Part shown: piece after piece, positions 34,587-42,562 of the stretch
Position numbering within the stretch: position 1 is the first letter of the stretch
Layout: each line of letters begins with the position of its first letter
From: JAAYEA01 sp012689325
Lineage (GTDB): Bacteria > Chloroflexota > Anaerolineae > JAAYEA01
Assembly: GCA_036841525.1 (NCBI GenBank)
Contig: DAITVZ010000005.1
Location: 1 to 64,000 of the forward strand
Direction of reading: 5' to 3'
Length of the DNA stretch: 64,000 nt
The notes under the pieces: model-generated
What the model was told of the DNA's origin: nothing
What the model saw: the letters and a program-made list of their open reading frames with translations, nothing else
The model's database searches: none
Made by a program: the position numbers and the translations under genes

Positions 34587-35480
34587 ATGAAAGTATTGGT
34601 GACAGGGAGCAGCGGGCGGCTGGGGCCGTTCGTGGTGCGCGAGCTGGCCGAGGCCGGGCACGAGCTGACGCTTTTCTCCCGGCGCGAGCCGGCGGAGGAG
34701 CTGCGCAAGTGGCCCTGGGTGCAAGGTGACATCGCCAATTGGGACGACTGCCTGCGGGCGGCGGCGGGCGGCTACGACGCCATCCAGCACCTGGCGGCGC
34801 AGCCCTGGCCCACCGACCACCCCGGCGCGGGCGAGCAGAAACTGACCCAGGAGCGCGGCCTGCCCTTCGACGCCACCATGCGCTCCAACATCATGGGCAC
34901 CTATTACCTGTTGCAGGCGGCGCTGCGCGGGGATATCGGCATTTTCGTCATGACCGGCAGCAACTGCGCGCTGGGCCACGGCTACCGCATCAGCGACAAG
35001 CCTTTCCCCTTCCGCTACCTGCCGGTGGACGAGGAGCACCCCTCGCAGGCGGAGGATTCCTACTCGTACAGCAAGATCGCCGGCGAGATGCTGCTGGCCG
35101 CCTACACCAGCGCCTACGGCATGCGCACCTACGCCGTGCGCGCGGCGGGGATCTGCAACGAGCAGCGCCGCCGGGCCATGAGGGAGAACGCCAAGCCCGC
35201 CGCCGGCTGGAGCCCCTGGCTATGGGCCTGGGTCGGCAGCGAGGATGTAGCCAGTGCCCATCGCCTGCTGATGGAAAAGGCGACGCACATCGCGCCGCAC
35301 GGGGCCTTTTTCTGCAACTCGGACGACACCTCGGCGCTGGAGAGCTCCCGCGAGCTGGTGGAGCGCTTCCGCCCCGACCTGCTGGGCATCCTCCGCAACG
35401 CGGAGGGGCACAGCACCTTTCTATCCAACCTCAAGCTGCGCGAGACCGTCGGCTGGCGGCATCGCACGTCGTGGCGATAG
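34587..35480 (+). CDS. NAD-dependent epimerase/dehydratase family protein
   Basis: The 297-residue SDR protein starts MKVLVTGSSGRLGPFVVREL, an extended-SDR GxxGxxG dinucleotide loop. The catalytic YxxxK appears as YSYSKIAGEMLLAAY, and IQHLAAQPWPTD and FVMTGSNCALGHG fit the SDR core. It probably acts on a sugar or uronate; the substrate is unknown. AGGAGG precedes ATG 34587. The C-terminal end overlaps a family D repeat, so its last residues may be repeat-derived. It lies upstream of a MocA-type oxidoreductase. Confidence 0.85.
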   Translation: MKVLVTGSSGRLGPFVVRELAEAGHELTLFSRREPAEELRKWPWVQGDIANWDDCLRAAAGGYDAIQHLAAQPWPTDHPGAGEQKLTQERGLPFDATMRSNIMGTYYLLQAALRGDIGIFVMTGSNCALGHGYRISDKPFPFRYLPVDEEHPSQAEDSYSYSKIAGEMLLAAYTSAYGMRTYAVRAAGICNEQRRRAMRENAKPAAGWSPWLWAWVGSEDVASAHRLLMEKATHIAPHGAFFCNSDDTSALESSRELVERFRPDLLGILRNAEGHSTFLSNLKLRETVGWRHRTSWR

Positions 35481-35566
35481 CGCTTATCGCATATCGCGGA
35501 TCGCGGATCGCATATCGTCGGAACGGAGATCGGCCTGCGATAAGCGATTAGCGATCAGCGGCTACC
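35474..35566. repeat. Family D inverted repeat (TATCGC-type), copy 3
   Basis: Repeated TATCGCATATCGCGGATCGC and, on the far side, GCGATAAGCGATTAGCGATC. It begins near the end of the epimerase gene and fills the gap to the next gene. Confidence 0.7.
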
Positions 35567-35593
35567 AAGAGGGGCATCGTAAAGGAGAAGACA

Positions 35594-36706
35594 ATGACCA
35601 ACATCGTTGGATTGGGCGTGGTGGGCGCGGGGGCCATCGGCATCCGCGGAGCGATGATGCACCTGAGCCAGCCGGACGTGCAGGACCGGGTGCGCTTGGC
35701 GGCGGTCTGCGACCCGGTGCCGGGGCGGGCGGCGGCGGCGGCGGAGAAATTCGGCGTGGCGGCGGCGTACGACAGCTATGAGGCGCTGCTGGCCGACCCC
35801 CACGTGGACGCGGTGACCCTCTGCACCCCCATCGGGCTCCATTACCAGCAGGGGATGATGGCGCTGGAGGCGGGCAAGCACATCCACTTCAACAAGACCA
35901 TGACCACCCAGGTGGACGAGGCCGACCGGTTGATCCAGCGCGCGGCGGAGAAGGGGCTGCGGCTGGTGGCCTCGCCGGGGATGATGCTCCACCCGCACAA
36001 CCGGCGCATCCGCAAGCTCCTCCTGGAGGGGGCGCTGGGGACGCTGGCCTGGGCGGCGGCGGGCGCGGCCATCCTCGACTATCACGTCAAGGAAGAGTTC
36101 CGCACCGGCAACGACGTGCTCAGCAACGTGGATCCCTCCTGGTACTTTCGCCGCCCCGGCGGCGGGCCGCAGTACGACGTGACCGTCTATGCGCTGCACA
36201 ACCTCACCGGCATCCTGGGCCCCGCCCAGCGGGTTAGCGCCATGTCCGGGCTGGTGCTGCCGGTGCGCGAGTTCCGCGGCAAGCAGGTCAGCGCCGACAT
36301 GGACGATAGCACCCTGCTGCTCCTGGATTTCGGCGGCTCGGTGTTCGCTTTCGTCTATGGCACGGTGGCCGGGCGGGTGACGGTCGGCTTCCAGCCCAGC
36401 TTTTTCGGCACCGCCGGCTCGATCGTGGGGACCAAGATGGGCGAGCAGGAGCTCAAGATCGAGGGCGAGCACCAGCCGCACGTCATCGGCCCGCACGGCG
36501 CCATGGCCGAGTCGCACGTCTTTGAGGACCTGATGCAGCTCGTGGACGCGGTGCGCGAGGGCGCGCCGACCATCGCCAGCCCCGAGCACGCCCGCCACGT
36601 CATCGACATCATCGAGTCGGGCTATCGCGCCGCCGAGACAGGCAAGACGCAGAACCTGCGCACGACGTTCGCGCCGCTGGTGGTGGAGGAGCTGCAGGAA
36701 AGGTAA
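35594..36706 (+). CDS. Gfo/Idh/MocA family oxidoreductase
   Basis: The 370-residue protein has a Rossmann entry GLGVVGAGAIGIRGAMMH (canonical GxGxxG), VDAVTLCTPIGLHYQQGM, and HIHFNKTMTTQ where the family EKP motif is replaced by NKT. The substrate domain contains GGGPQYDVTVYALHNLTGIL. The missing EKP Lys-Pro pair is a mild oddity; the Lys itself is kept. AAAGGAG precedes ATG 35594. It follows a sugar epimerase gene, and the substrate may be a related sugar. Confidence 0.85.
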   Translation: MTNIVGLGVVGAGAIGIRGAMMHLSQPDVQDRVRLAAVCDPVPGRAAAAAEKFGVAAAYDSYEALLADPHVDAVTLCTPIGLHYQQGMMALEAGKHIHFNKTMTTQVDEADRLIQRAAEKGLRLVASPGMMLHPHNRRIRKLLLEGALGTLAWAAAGAAILDYHVKEEFRTGNDVLSNVDPSWYFRRPGGGPQYDVTVYALHNLTGILGPAQRVSAMSGLVLPVREFRGKQVSADMDDSTLLLLDFGGSVFAFVYGTVAGRVTVGFQPSFFGTAGSIVGTKMGEQELKIEGEHQPHVIGPHGAMAESHVFEDLMQLVDAVREGAPTIASPEHARHVIDIIESGYRAAETGKTQNLRTTFAPLVVEELQER

Positions 36707-36711
36707 TCCAG

Positions 36712-37209
36712 ATGAGAAGAATGCCTCCACTGATTTACGTTTGTTTCGATAGTTGTGGATTTGCTCCACCCATTCAGGAAGAAAAACAGGCAGTAGCACA
36801 ATTGCTGGCTCTAGGCGAGGAACATCATGATCAAGTTATAATCGGCGTTCCCCAAGCTGTATCGGAAGAAACCAGTCAAGCTCCAGATCGCGCTAGAAGA
36901 ATTGCGCAGGCCCAGATATACGACCTCGACCTGTTTACGACTCAAGGCGAGCAACAAGAATTGTTGGAAGTAAGAATTCTGCTTTTCGGGACTCCAACTG
37001 GCCTCTCATCGGGCAAAGTTAACGACGCTCGAAACCTGTTGTGTGCAAAGAAGTACTGTTGTACCTACTTTGTGAGCTTTGACAGAAACCACATTCTGAG
37101 CAAGCGTGATGAGATCAAATCCAAGCTAGGTTTTGAGGTGGTTACGCCAAGTGAGTGTTTGAGAATACTACGTGCACATTTGAGTAGGGGAAATCCAAGA
37201 GCTACCTAA
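36712..37209 (+). CDS. PIN-like protein of unknown function, AT-richer than neighbours
   Basis: The 165-residue product starts MPPLIYVCFDSCGFAPPI and ends with TYFVSFDRNHILSKRDEI and VVTPSECLRIL. The late FVSFDRNH...TPSE pattern and the KVNDARNLLCAKK helix resemble PIN-like nuclease domains, but the assignment is weak. Codon use is clearly richer in A and T than all flanking genes, suggesting recent acquisition. It starts 5 bp after the oxidoreductase stop with only a weak AAAGG upstream. No antitoxin-like gene is adjacent, so a toxin role is only a possibility. Confidence 0.55.
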   Translation: MRRMPPLIYVCFDSCGFAPPIQEEKQAVAQLLALGEEHHDQVIIGVPQAVSEETSQAPDRARRIAQAQIYDLDLFTTQGEQQELLEVRILLFGTPTGLSSGKVNDARNLLCAKKYCCTYFVSFDRNHILSKRDEIKSKLGFEVVTPSECLRILRAHLSRGNPRAT

Positions 37210-37273
37210 TAAGCGCGTGCAGGCCGACGCTACCCTGCAGCCGGGTATCGGGGCGAAACTACGGAGGTGCAAC

Positions 37274-37747
37274 ATGCCCGAGAATCGCGACTCTGCCAAG
37301 CGCACGTCGCGCGCCGTGGGCGACAGGCCCGAGGGGGCGGACGCCAAGCCGGTCCTCCTCGCCGGCGGCAACCCTCAGATCCCCAAGGGCGACGGCGACG
37401 CCCCCGTGCAGGCCTACATCGCGGCCATGCCGGGCTGGAAAAGCGAGGTCGGGCGCCGCCTGGACGCGCTGATCGTGGCCAACGTGCCCAACGTGCGCAA
37501 GGCGGTCAAGTGGAACTCGCCCTTCTACGGCGTCGAGGGCCAGGGCTGGTTCCTCAATTTCCACTGCTTCACCAAGTACGTCAAGGTGGCCTTTTTCCGC
37601 GGCGCGTCGCTGAGCCCCGTCCCGCCCGGCGCGTCCAAGGACCAGGACGTGCGCTACCTCGACATCTATGAGGACAAGCCGCTGGACGAGGCGCAGTTGG
37701 CGGAGTGGATTCGGCAGGCGGCCGCGTTGCCCGGCTGGATCCCGTAG
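37274..37747 (+). CDS. DUF1801 family protein
   Basis: The 157-residue product has a disordered basic start and then a DUF1801 core: VQAYIAAMPGWKSEVGRRLD, VPNVRKAVKWNSPFYGVEG and FTKYVKVAFFRG. This family (YdhG/YdeI-like) has an iron-chaperone-like fold in some members, but its role is unknown. ATG 37274 follows GGAGG. It stands alone between the AT-rich gene and the sulfatase. Confidence 0.8.
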   Translation: MPENRDSAKRTSRAVGDRPEGADAKPVLLAGGNPQIPKGDGDAPVQAYIAAMPGWKSEVGRRLDALIVANVPNVRKAVKWNSPFYGVEGQGWFLNFHCFTKYVKVAFFRGASLSPVPPGASKDQDVRYLDIYEDKPLDEAQLAEWIRQAAALPGWIP

Positions 37748-37806
37748 CGCTGAGGCGGGCCGGGCGCAAGAGCTGCGTGCGACGCTCGGGTTGCCGCAGG
37801 ATCAAT

Positions 37807-37903
37807 CCACCGCCGAGACGCCGAGGGCGCAGAGTCAGGAAACGCACAGGCGAGTCGGGCCAAGCTCTCCTCTGCGTCGGCATTCCATGCCGCCTCTGCG
37901 GTG
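37807..37903. repeat. Family C hairpin repeat, copy 3
   Basis: CCACCGCCGAGACGCCGAGG on the left and TTCCATGCCGCCTCTGCGGT on the right, with internal GCATTCCATGCC like family A. It lies before the sulfatase gene. Confidence 0.7.
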
Positions 37904-37928
37904 ACCTATCGCTATAAAGGGAGCAGCC

Positions 37929-39380
37929 ATGAAGAACATCATCCTCCTGATCACCGACACTTTTCGTTATGACAACCTGCGCGACCGGGCCGCCCGTCCC
38001 GTGCGCACGCCCGAGCTGGACCGCTTCATGGACGAGCGGGCCACCGCGGTCGAGCGGGCCTACATGGGCAGCTTTCCGACCATCCCCAACCGCACCGACA
38101 TCGCGCGGGGGGTGCTGGGCTGGCCCCACTACCCCTGGCAGCCCATCGACCTCTCCGGCCCCAACCACATCGCCAAGCTCCTTTCGGCCCAGGGCTACGC
38201 CACCCAGCTCATCTGCGACTGCCCCCACCTCTTTAACGCCCGCTTTCAGCAGGGGTTCGACGCCGCCTTCCAGCACCGCGGCCAGGAGGGGGACAAGCCG
38301 CTGCTGCACCTGAACGACCCGATCCAGACCACCCAGCCGGTGGAGACGACGCGCCCGACGCCGAACTTTCGCGGCCACAACCTGCCGGACACCCACCGCT
38401 GGACCAACCGCTACCCGCGCTACGAGCTCGAGATGTTCCCCGCCAAGACGGCGATGACGACGATGCGCTTCCTGGAGGAGAACTGCGAAGCGGGCCCCTT
38501 CTTCCTCTGGGTGGACTTTTTTGACCCGCATGAGCCGTGGGACCCGCCCGAGTACCTGGTGCGCCGCTACGACCCCGACTATGACGGGCCGGCGATGCTG
38601 CACCCCAACTATGGCCCCTCCGCCGACTATTCTCCGGCGCAGTTGCGCAACCTGTGGGCCCACTATGCCGCCGAGGCCGAGCTGACGGACCGCTGGCTGG
38701 GGCGCGTGCTACAAAAGATCGACGACCTGGGGCTGTGGGATGACTCGATCGTGCTGATCACCGCCGACCACGGCACGTCGCTGGGCGAGCACCAGCGCAC
38801 CGGCAAGTCCAATATCTGCGAGCACGACGAGCGCTACTGGCCCATCTATCCCGAGATCGGCCACGTCCCCTTCCTGCTGGCCGGCGGCGACGTCCCCCGC
38901 GGGGCCAGCCTGGACCTCCTCGTGCAGCCCACCGACATTCTCCCCACCCTGGCCGAGCTGGCGGGCGCGACCGTGGCGCCGGAGATCCCCTTCGACGGGC
39001 GCTCCATCGCGCCGCAGGTGCTGGGGGGCCAGGGGCCGGGCCGCGCCTATGCCGTCAGCGGGACGCACGTCAAGCCGCAGGACGGCATGCTCCGGCGCAA
39101 GGCCGTGACCCCCTTCCTGGTGACGGACCGCTGGGGCTATGCCCCCGTGGGCGCCTTTGGCCAGCCCGAGCTCTACGACCTCGCCGCCGACCCCCTGGCC
39201 GCGCGGGACGTCGCGGCGGGGCACGAGGCGGTGATGCGGGAGCTACACGGGCTCTTGGCCGCCCACCTGGCCGCGCACGGCGCCACGGACGAATTCTGCG
39301 CCATGTGGCAGGCCGGAGGCCATGCGCTGATCGACGATACCGAGTTTGACTATGGCAACCGTTGGGAGGGGGCGCGATGA
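37929..39380 (+). CDS. Sulfatase / alkaline phosphatase superfamily protein with Thr at the nucleophile site
   Basis: The 483-residue protein has the sulfatase fold: NIILLITDTFRYDNL (metal Asp), the nucleophile motif, FFLWVDFFDPHEPW, and VLITADHGTSLGEH. The expected C/S-x-P-x-R for formylglycine formation reads TIPNR (residues 51-55), so Thr replaces Cys or Ser. Thr nucleophiles occur in phosphodiesterases and phosphonate or phosphoryl transferases of this superfamily, so hydrolysis of phosphoester rather than sulfate is plausible. No signal peptide is visible. Its stop overlaps the next gene's start (ATGA), forming an operon. Confidence 0.82.
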   Translation: MKNIILLITDTFRYDNLRDRAARPVRTPELDRFMDERATAVERAYMGSFPTIPNRTDIARGVLGWPHYPWQPIDLSGPNHIAKLLSAQGYATQLICDCPHLFNARFQQGFDAAFQHRGQEGDKPLLHLNDPIQTTQPVETTRPTPNFRGHNLPDTHRWTNRYPRYELEMFPAKTAMTTMRFLEENCEAGPFFLWVDFFDPHEPWDPPEYLVRRYDPDYDGPAMLHPNYGPSADYSPAQLRNLWAHYAAEAELTDRWLGRVLQKIDDLGLWDDSIVLITADHGTSLGEHQRTGKSNICEHDERYWPIYPEIGHVPFLLAGGDVPRGASLDLLVQPTDILPTLAELAGATVAPEIPFDGRSIAPQVLGGQGPGRAYAVSGTHVKPQDGMLRRKAVTPFLVTDRWGYAPVGAFGQPELYDLAADPLAARDVAAGHEAVMRELHGLLAAHLAAHGATDEFCAMWQAGGHALIDDTEFDYGNRWEGAR

Positions 39381-40423
39381 CCAGCCGCACCGTGGTGAGC
39401 ATCCAGGGCGACGATTTCCAGATCAACGGCCAGCCAACCTACCCGGGCCGCTGGTATCGCGGCCAGCGGGTCGAGGGGCTGCTGCTCAACTCGCGGATGG
39501 TCCAGGGGATTTTCGACGACCTGAACCCGGCGACGCGCGCCTGGTGGGACTACCCCGACGGGCCCTGGGACGCCGACCGCAACACGGACGAGTTCGTCGC
39601 CGCCATGCCGAGCTGGCGGACGGCGGGGCTGCTGGGGTTCACCATCAACCTGCAAGGGGGCAGCCCCCAGGGCTATAGCAAGGAGCAGCCCTGGCACAAC
39701 TCGGCCTTTACCGCCGAGGGCGAGCTGCGCCCCGACTATATGGCGCGCCTCGCCCGCATCCTGGACGCCGCCGACGCGCTGGGGATGGTCGTCATCGTGG
39801 GCTATTTCTACTTTGGCCAGGACGAGCGGCTGGCCGACGAGGCGGCGGTGGTCCGCGCCACGGAGCGCGCCACCGACTGGCTGCTGGAGCGGGGTGATCG
39901 CCACGTCGTGATCGAGATCGCCAACGAGATCGACCTGGCCAAGTACGAGCACCCCATCATCCAGCCCGCGCGCTGCCACGAGCTGATCCAACTGGTGCAG
40001 GAGCTCTCGGCGGGGCGGGTGGATGCGCCGGCGGGGCGGCTGCTGGTGAGCGCCAGCAACCGCGGCAACGCCATCCCCGGCGCCAATATCGTCGCCGCCG
40101 CCGATTTCCTGCTCTTGCACGGCAACGGCGTCCGCGAGCCCGCGCGCATCCGCGAGATGGTGCGCACCTGCCGGGGGCTGGCGAGCTACCGCGGCCAGCC
40201 GATCCTCTTTAACGAGGACGACCATTTCGACTTTGACCAGCCCGACAACAACATGCTGGCCGCCATCGGCGAGCACGCCGGCTGGGGCTTTTTCGACTAT
40301 CGCATGGCCGGCGAGGGGTTCCATGAGGGCTACCAGAACGCGCCGGTGGATTGGTCCACGCAGGGGTCGGCGCGCAAGCGGGGGTTCTTCCGCCTGCTGG
40401 CGGAGGTGACGGGGAGCGAATAA
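39377..40423 (+). CDS. Probable glycoside hydrolase, (beta/alpha)8 barrel
   Basis: The 348-residue protein resembles clan GH-A glycosidases. A candidate acid/base Glu lies in VIEIANEIDLAKYEHP (NE pair at about residues 192-193) and a candidate nucleophile Glu in PILFNEDDHFDF (about residue 279). The start of the protein, DDFQINGQPTYPGR, is typical of cellulase-like enzymes that describe a substrate-binding face. No signal peptide is visible, so it is probably cytoplasmic. ATG 39377 overlaps the sulfatase-like gene stop, so both act in one pathway, perhaps on a modified glycan. The substrate is unknown. Confidence 0.7.
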   Translation: MTSRTVVSIQGDDFQINGQPTYPGRWYRGQRVEGLLLNSRMVQGIFDDLNPATRAWWDYPDGPWDADRNTDEFVAAMPSWRTAGLLGFTINLQGGSPQGYSKEQPWHNSAFTAEGELRPDYMARLARILDAADALGMVVIVGYFYFGQDERLADEAAVVRATERATDWLLERGDRHVVIEIANEIDLAKYEHPIIQPARCHELIQLVQELSAGRVDAPAGRLLVSASNRGNAIPGANIVAAADFLLLHGNGVREPARIREMVRTCRGLASYRGQPILFNEDDHFDFDQPDNNMLAAIGEHAGWGFFDYRMAGEGFHEGYQNAPVDWSTQGSARKRGFFRLLAEVTGSE

Positions 40424-40454
40424 CGCGCCGGCGAACCGACAGCCCGTGCCGACA

Positions 40455-40537
40455 GCCGACGAATGGAATTCGCCGGCTCAGACTGGCAAGGCCCTTAGGG
40501 GACTTGCCAACGCCAGCCGGGGACCTCGGTCTCCGGC
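40455..40537. repeat. Family A-like repeat, diverged copy 4
   Basis: AGCCGACGAATGGAATTCGCCGGCT, ACTGGCAAGGCCCTTAGGG then GACTTGCCA, and GCCGGGGACCTCGGTCTCCGG in the family A order. It lies between two genes and is directly followed by a further copy. Confidence 0.65.
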
Positions 40538-40575
40538 CCCGGTCTCCGCGAGACACCAGCCACAGGAGTCGCCAA

Positions 40576-40650
40576 GTGAAATCCGCCGCCTCAGCCGGCC
40601 AAGTCCCCTCAGGGACTTGCCAACGTCAGCCGGGGACCTCGGTCCCCGGC
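40576..40650. repeat. Family A-like repeat, diverged copy 5, forming a gene start
   Basis: GTGAAATCCGCCGCCTCAGC, a CAAGTCCCCTCAGGGACTTG palindrome, and CCGGGGACCTCGGTCCCCGG palindrome, matching the family A order. It is in frame with the MBL gene and provides its GTG. Confidence 0.7.
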
Positions 40651-42468
40651 TCCTACACCCAACTCGCGCCCAACCTCTTCATCCACCACGGCGCCATCAA
40701 CGTCGGCATCCTGCGCAACGGCGACCGCGCGCTGCTCATCGACTGCGCCGACGACCTGGCGCCCACCCTGGCCGCGCTGGGCATCCGCCGGGTCGAGCGC
40801 ATCCTCTTTACCCACCACCACCGCGACCAGACGGGCGGCGCGGAGGCGCTGGCGGCGGCTGGCGCGCTCTTGGGCGTCCCCGCCGCCGAGCGGGCCTGGT
40901 TCGAGGGCGCGGGGGCCTTCTGGCAGGAGCCCCGCTACCGCTGGCACCTCTATGACGAGCGGCCGGGGCTGCTGGTGCTGGCGCGGCCCCTGACCGTCCT
41001 CGCGGCCCATGGCGAGGGCGACACGCTGGCCTTTGGACAGGCCGCCATCACCGCGCTGGAGACGCCCGGGCACACAGACGGCAGCCTCTCTTACCTCGTC
41101 GCCCTCCCGGACGGCCAGCGCTTCGCCTTCACCGGCGACCTGATCTATGGCCCCGGCCAGCTCTGGGACCTCTACTCCCTGCAAAAGGGCTGGACCACCC
41201 ACGATTACCACGGTTACCTGGGCGACCGCCCGCGGCTGCTGGAGAGCCTGGCGCGGGTGGTGGCGGCGGGCCCGGGGGCGCTGGTCCCCGCCCACGGCGC
41301 GCTCATGCCCGACCCGGCGGGTGCCGTGGCGCTCTTGCGCGAGCGGCTGGAGGCGGCCTATCACCGCTACGCCGCCATCAGCGCGCTGCGCCACTATTTT
41401 CCCCCCATGTTCGCCGCCTACGAAGGCACGCCGGGGATGATGCCCTTCGCCCCCGCCCAGCCGATCCCCGATTTCCTGGCGCACATCGGCACGAGCTGGC
41501 TGATCCGCTCCGCCGAGGGGCCCTGCTGGCTCGTCGACGGCGGCAGCGACAAGACGTTGGGCGAGATTCAGCAGAGACAGGCGGCGAGGGAACTCGGTCC
41601 CGTGGAAGGACTGTGGATCAGCCACTACCACGACGACCACGTGGACGCCATCCCGCGCTTCCAGGAGGCGCTGGGCTGCCCAGTGCTGGCCGATGAGGCC
41701 GTGGCGCAGGTGGTGGAGCGGCCGCTGGAATGGCGGCTGCCCTGCATCTCGCCGTCCGCCGTCCGGGTGGACCGGCGGCTGGCCCACGGCGAATCCTGGC
41801 GCTGGCGCGAGTTCACCCTGACCTCCTACCACCTGCCGGGGCAAACGCTCTATCATGGCGGGCTGCTGGTCGAGGGGCGCGGGCGGCGCCTGTTCTTCTG
41901 CGGGGATTCCTTCACGCCGGCGGGGATCGACGACTATTGCATGGGCAACCGCAACCCGCTGGGCGAGGGCGTCGGGTTCGACGCGTGCCTGCGGCTCGTG
42001 GGCGAGCTCGCGCCCGACCTGCTGTTCAACTGCCACGTGGGGGTGGGCTGGGCCTTTAGCGGGGAGCAGATCGCCTTCATGCGCGCCAACCTGGCCGCGC
42101 GGGAGGCCGCCTACGCCGAGATGTCGCCCTGGGACCACCCCAACCAGGCGCTGGACCCCCATTGGGTTCGCTGCGCGCCCTACGAGCAGACGGCCCGCCC
42201 CGGCGAGACCGTCCGCATCGAGGTGGTGGTCGCCAACGACGACGCCCGGCCGCACCGGGTCGCGGCGCGGCTCGTCCCGCCGCCGGGCTGGGCGGGGGAC
42301 GCCGGCGAGATCGTGGTTGGCCCGCGCGCCGAGTCGCGGCTCCCCCTGACCCTCGCCATTCCCCCCGACGCGCCCCCCGGCCGCTACCCCGTGCCGGTGG
42401 ACCTGGCCTGGGACGACACGCGCCTGCCGCAGTTCCGGGAGGCGATGGTGGGGCTAGTTACAAGTTGA
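40576..42468 (+). CDS. Tandem metallo-beta-lactamase-fold hydrolase
   Basis: The 630-residue protein carries two MBL domains. The first (about residues 35-250) has THHHRDQTGG, a HxHxDQ variant of the metal motif, plus LETPGHTDGSL. The second (about 300-520) has ISHYHDDHVDAIP (canonical HxHxDH) and FFCGDSFTPAG. The C-terminal 90 residues form a beta-rich domain. The start is uncertain: I use GTG 40576, which has AGGAG upstream, but this codon and the first 25 residues are encoded by a family A repeat. No later start codon exists before the MBL fold. The substrate is unknown. The last four residues before the stop fall in a family E repeat. Confidence 0.7.
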   Translation: MKSAASAGQVPSGTCQRQPGTSVPGSYTQLAPNLFIHHGAINVGILRNGDRALLIDCADDLAPTLAALGIRRVERILFTHHHRDQTGGAEALAAAGALLGVPAAERAWFEGAGAFWQEPRYRWHLYDERPGLLVLARPLTVLAAHGEGDTLAFGQAAITALETPGHTDGSLSYLVALPDGQRFAFTGDLIYGPGQLWDLYSLQKGWTTHDYHGYLGDRPRLLESLARVVAAGPGALVPAHGALMPDPAGAVALLRERLEAAYHRYAAISALRHYFPPMFAAYEGTPGMMPFAPAQPIPDFLAHIGTSWLIRSAEGPCWLVDGGSDKTLGEIQQRQAARELGPVEGLWISHYHDDHVDAIPRFQEALGCPVLADEAVAQVVERPLEWRLPCISPSAVRVDRRLAHGESWRWREFTLTSYHLPGQTLYHGGLLVEGRGRRLFFCGDSFTPAGIDDYCMGNRNPLGEGVGFDACLRLVGELAPDLLFNCHVGVGWAFSGEQIAFMRANLAAREAAYAEMSPWDHPNQALDPHWVRCAPYEQTARPGETVRIEVVVANDDARPHRVAARLVPPPGWAGDAGEIVVGPRAESRLPLTLAIPPDAPPGRYPVPVDLAWDDTRLPQFREAMVGLVTS

Positions 42469-42560
42469 AAGTTTCAGGTTTTTGGGTAGGAGACCCGCGT
42501 TTCGTCGATTCCACCACAGACGGGCAACCTCCGACGTGCAACCTGTAACCTGAAACTTGT
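42457..42560. repeat. Family E inverted repeat, full copy
   Basis: Left: GTTACAAGTTGAAAGTTTCAG. Right: TGCAACCTGTAACCTGAAAC then TTGT. The MBL gene stop codon (TGA) lies within the left arm. Confidence 0.7.
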
Positions 42561-42562
42561 CC

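Noticed and set aside
36712..37747. Toxin-antitoxin pair formed by the AT-rich PIN-like gene and the DUF1801 gene
   Set aside because: DUF1801 proteins are not known antitoxins, the base composition of the two genes differs, and they are 64 bp apart.
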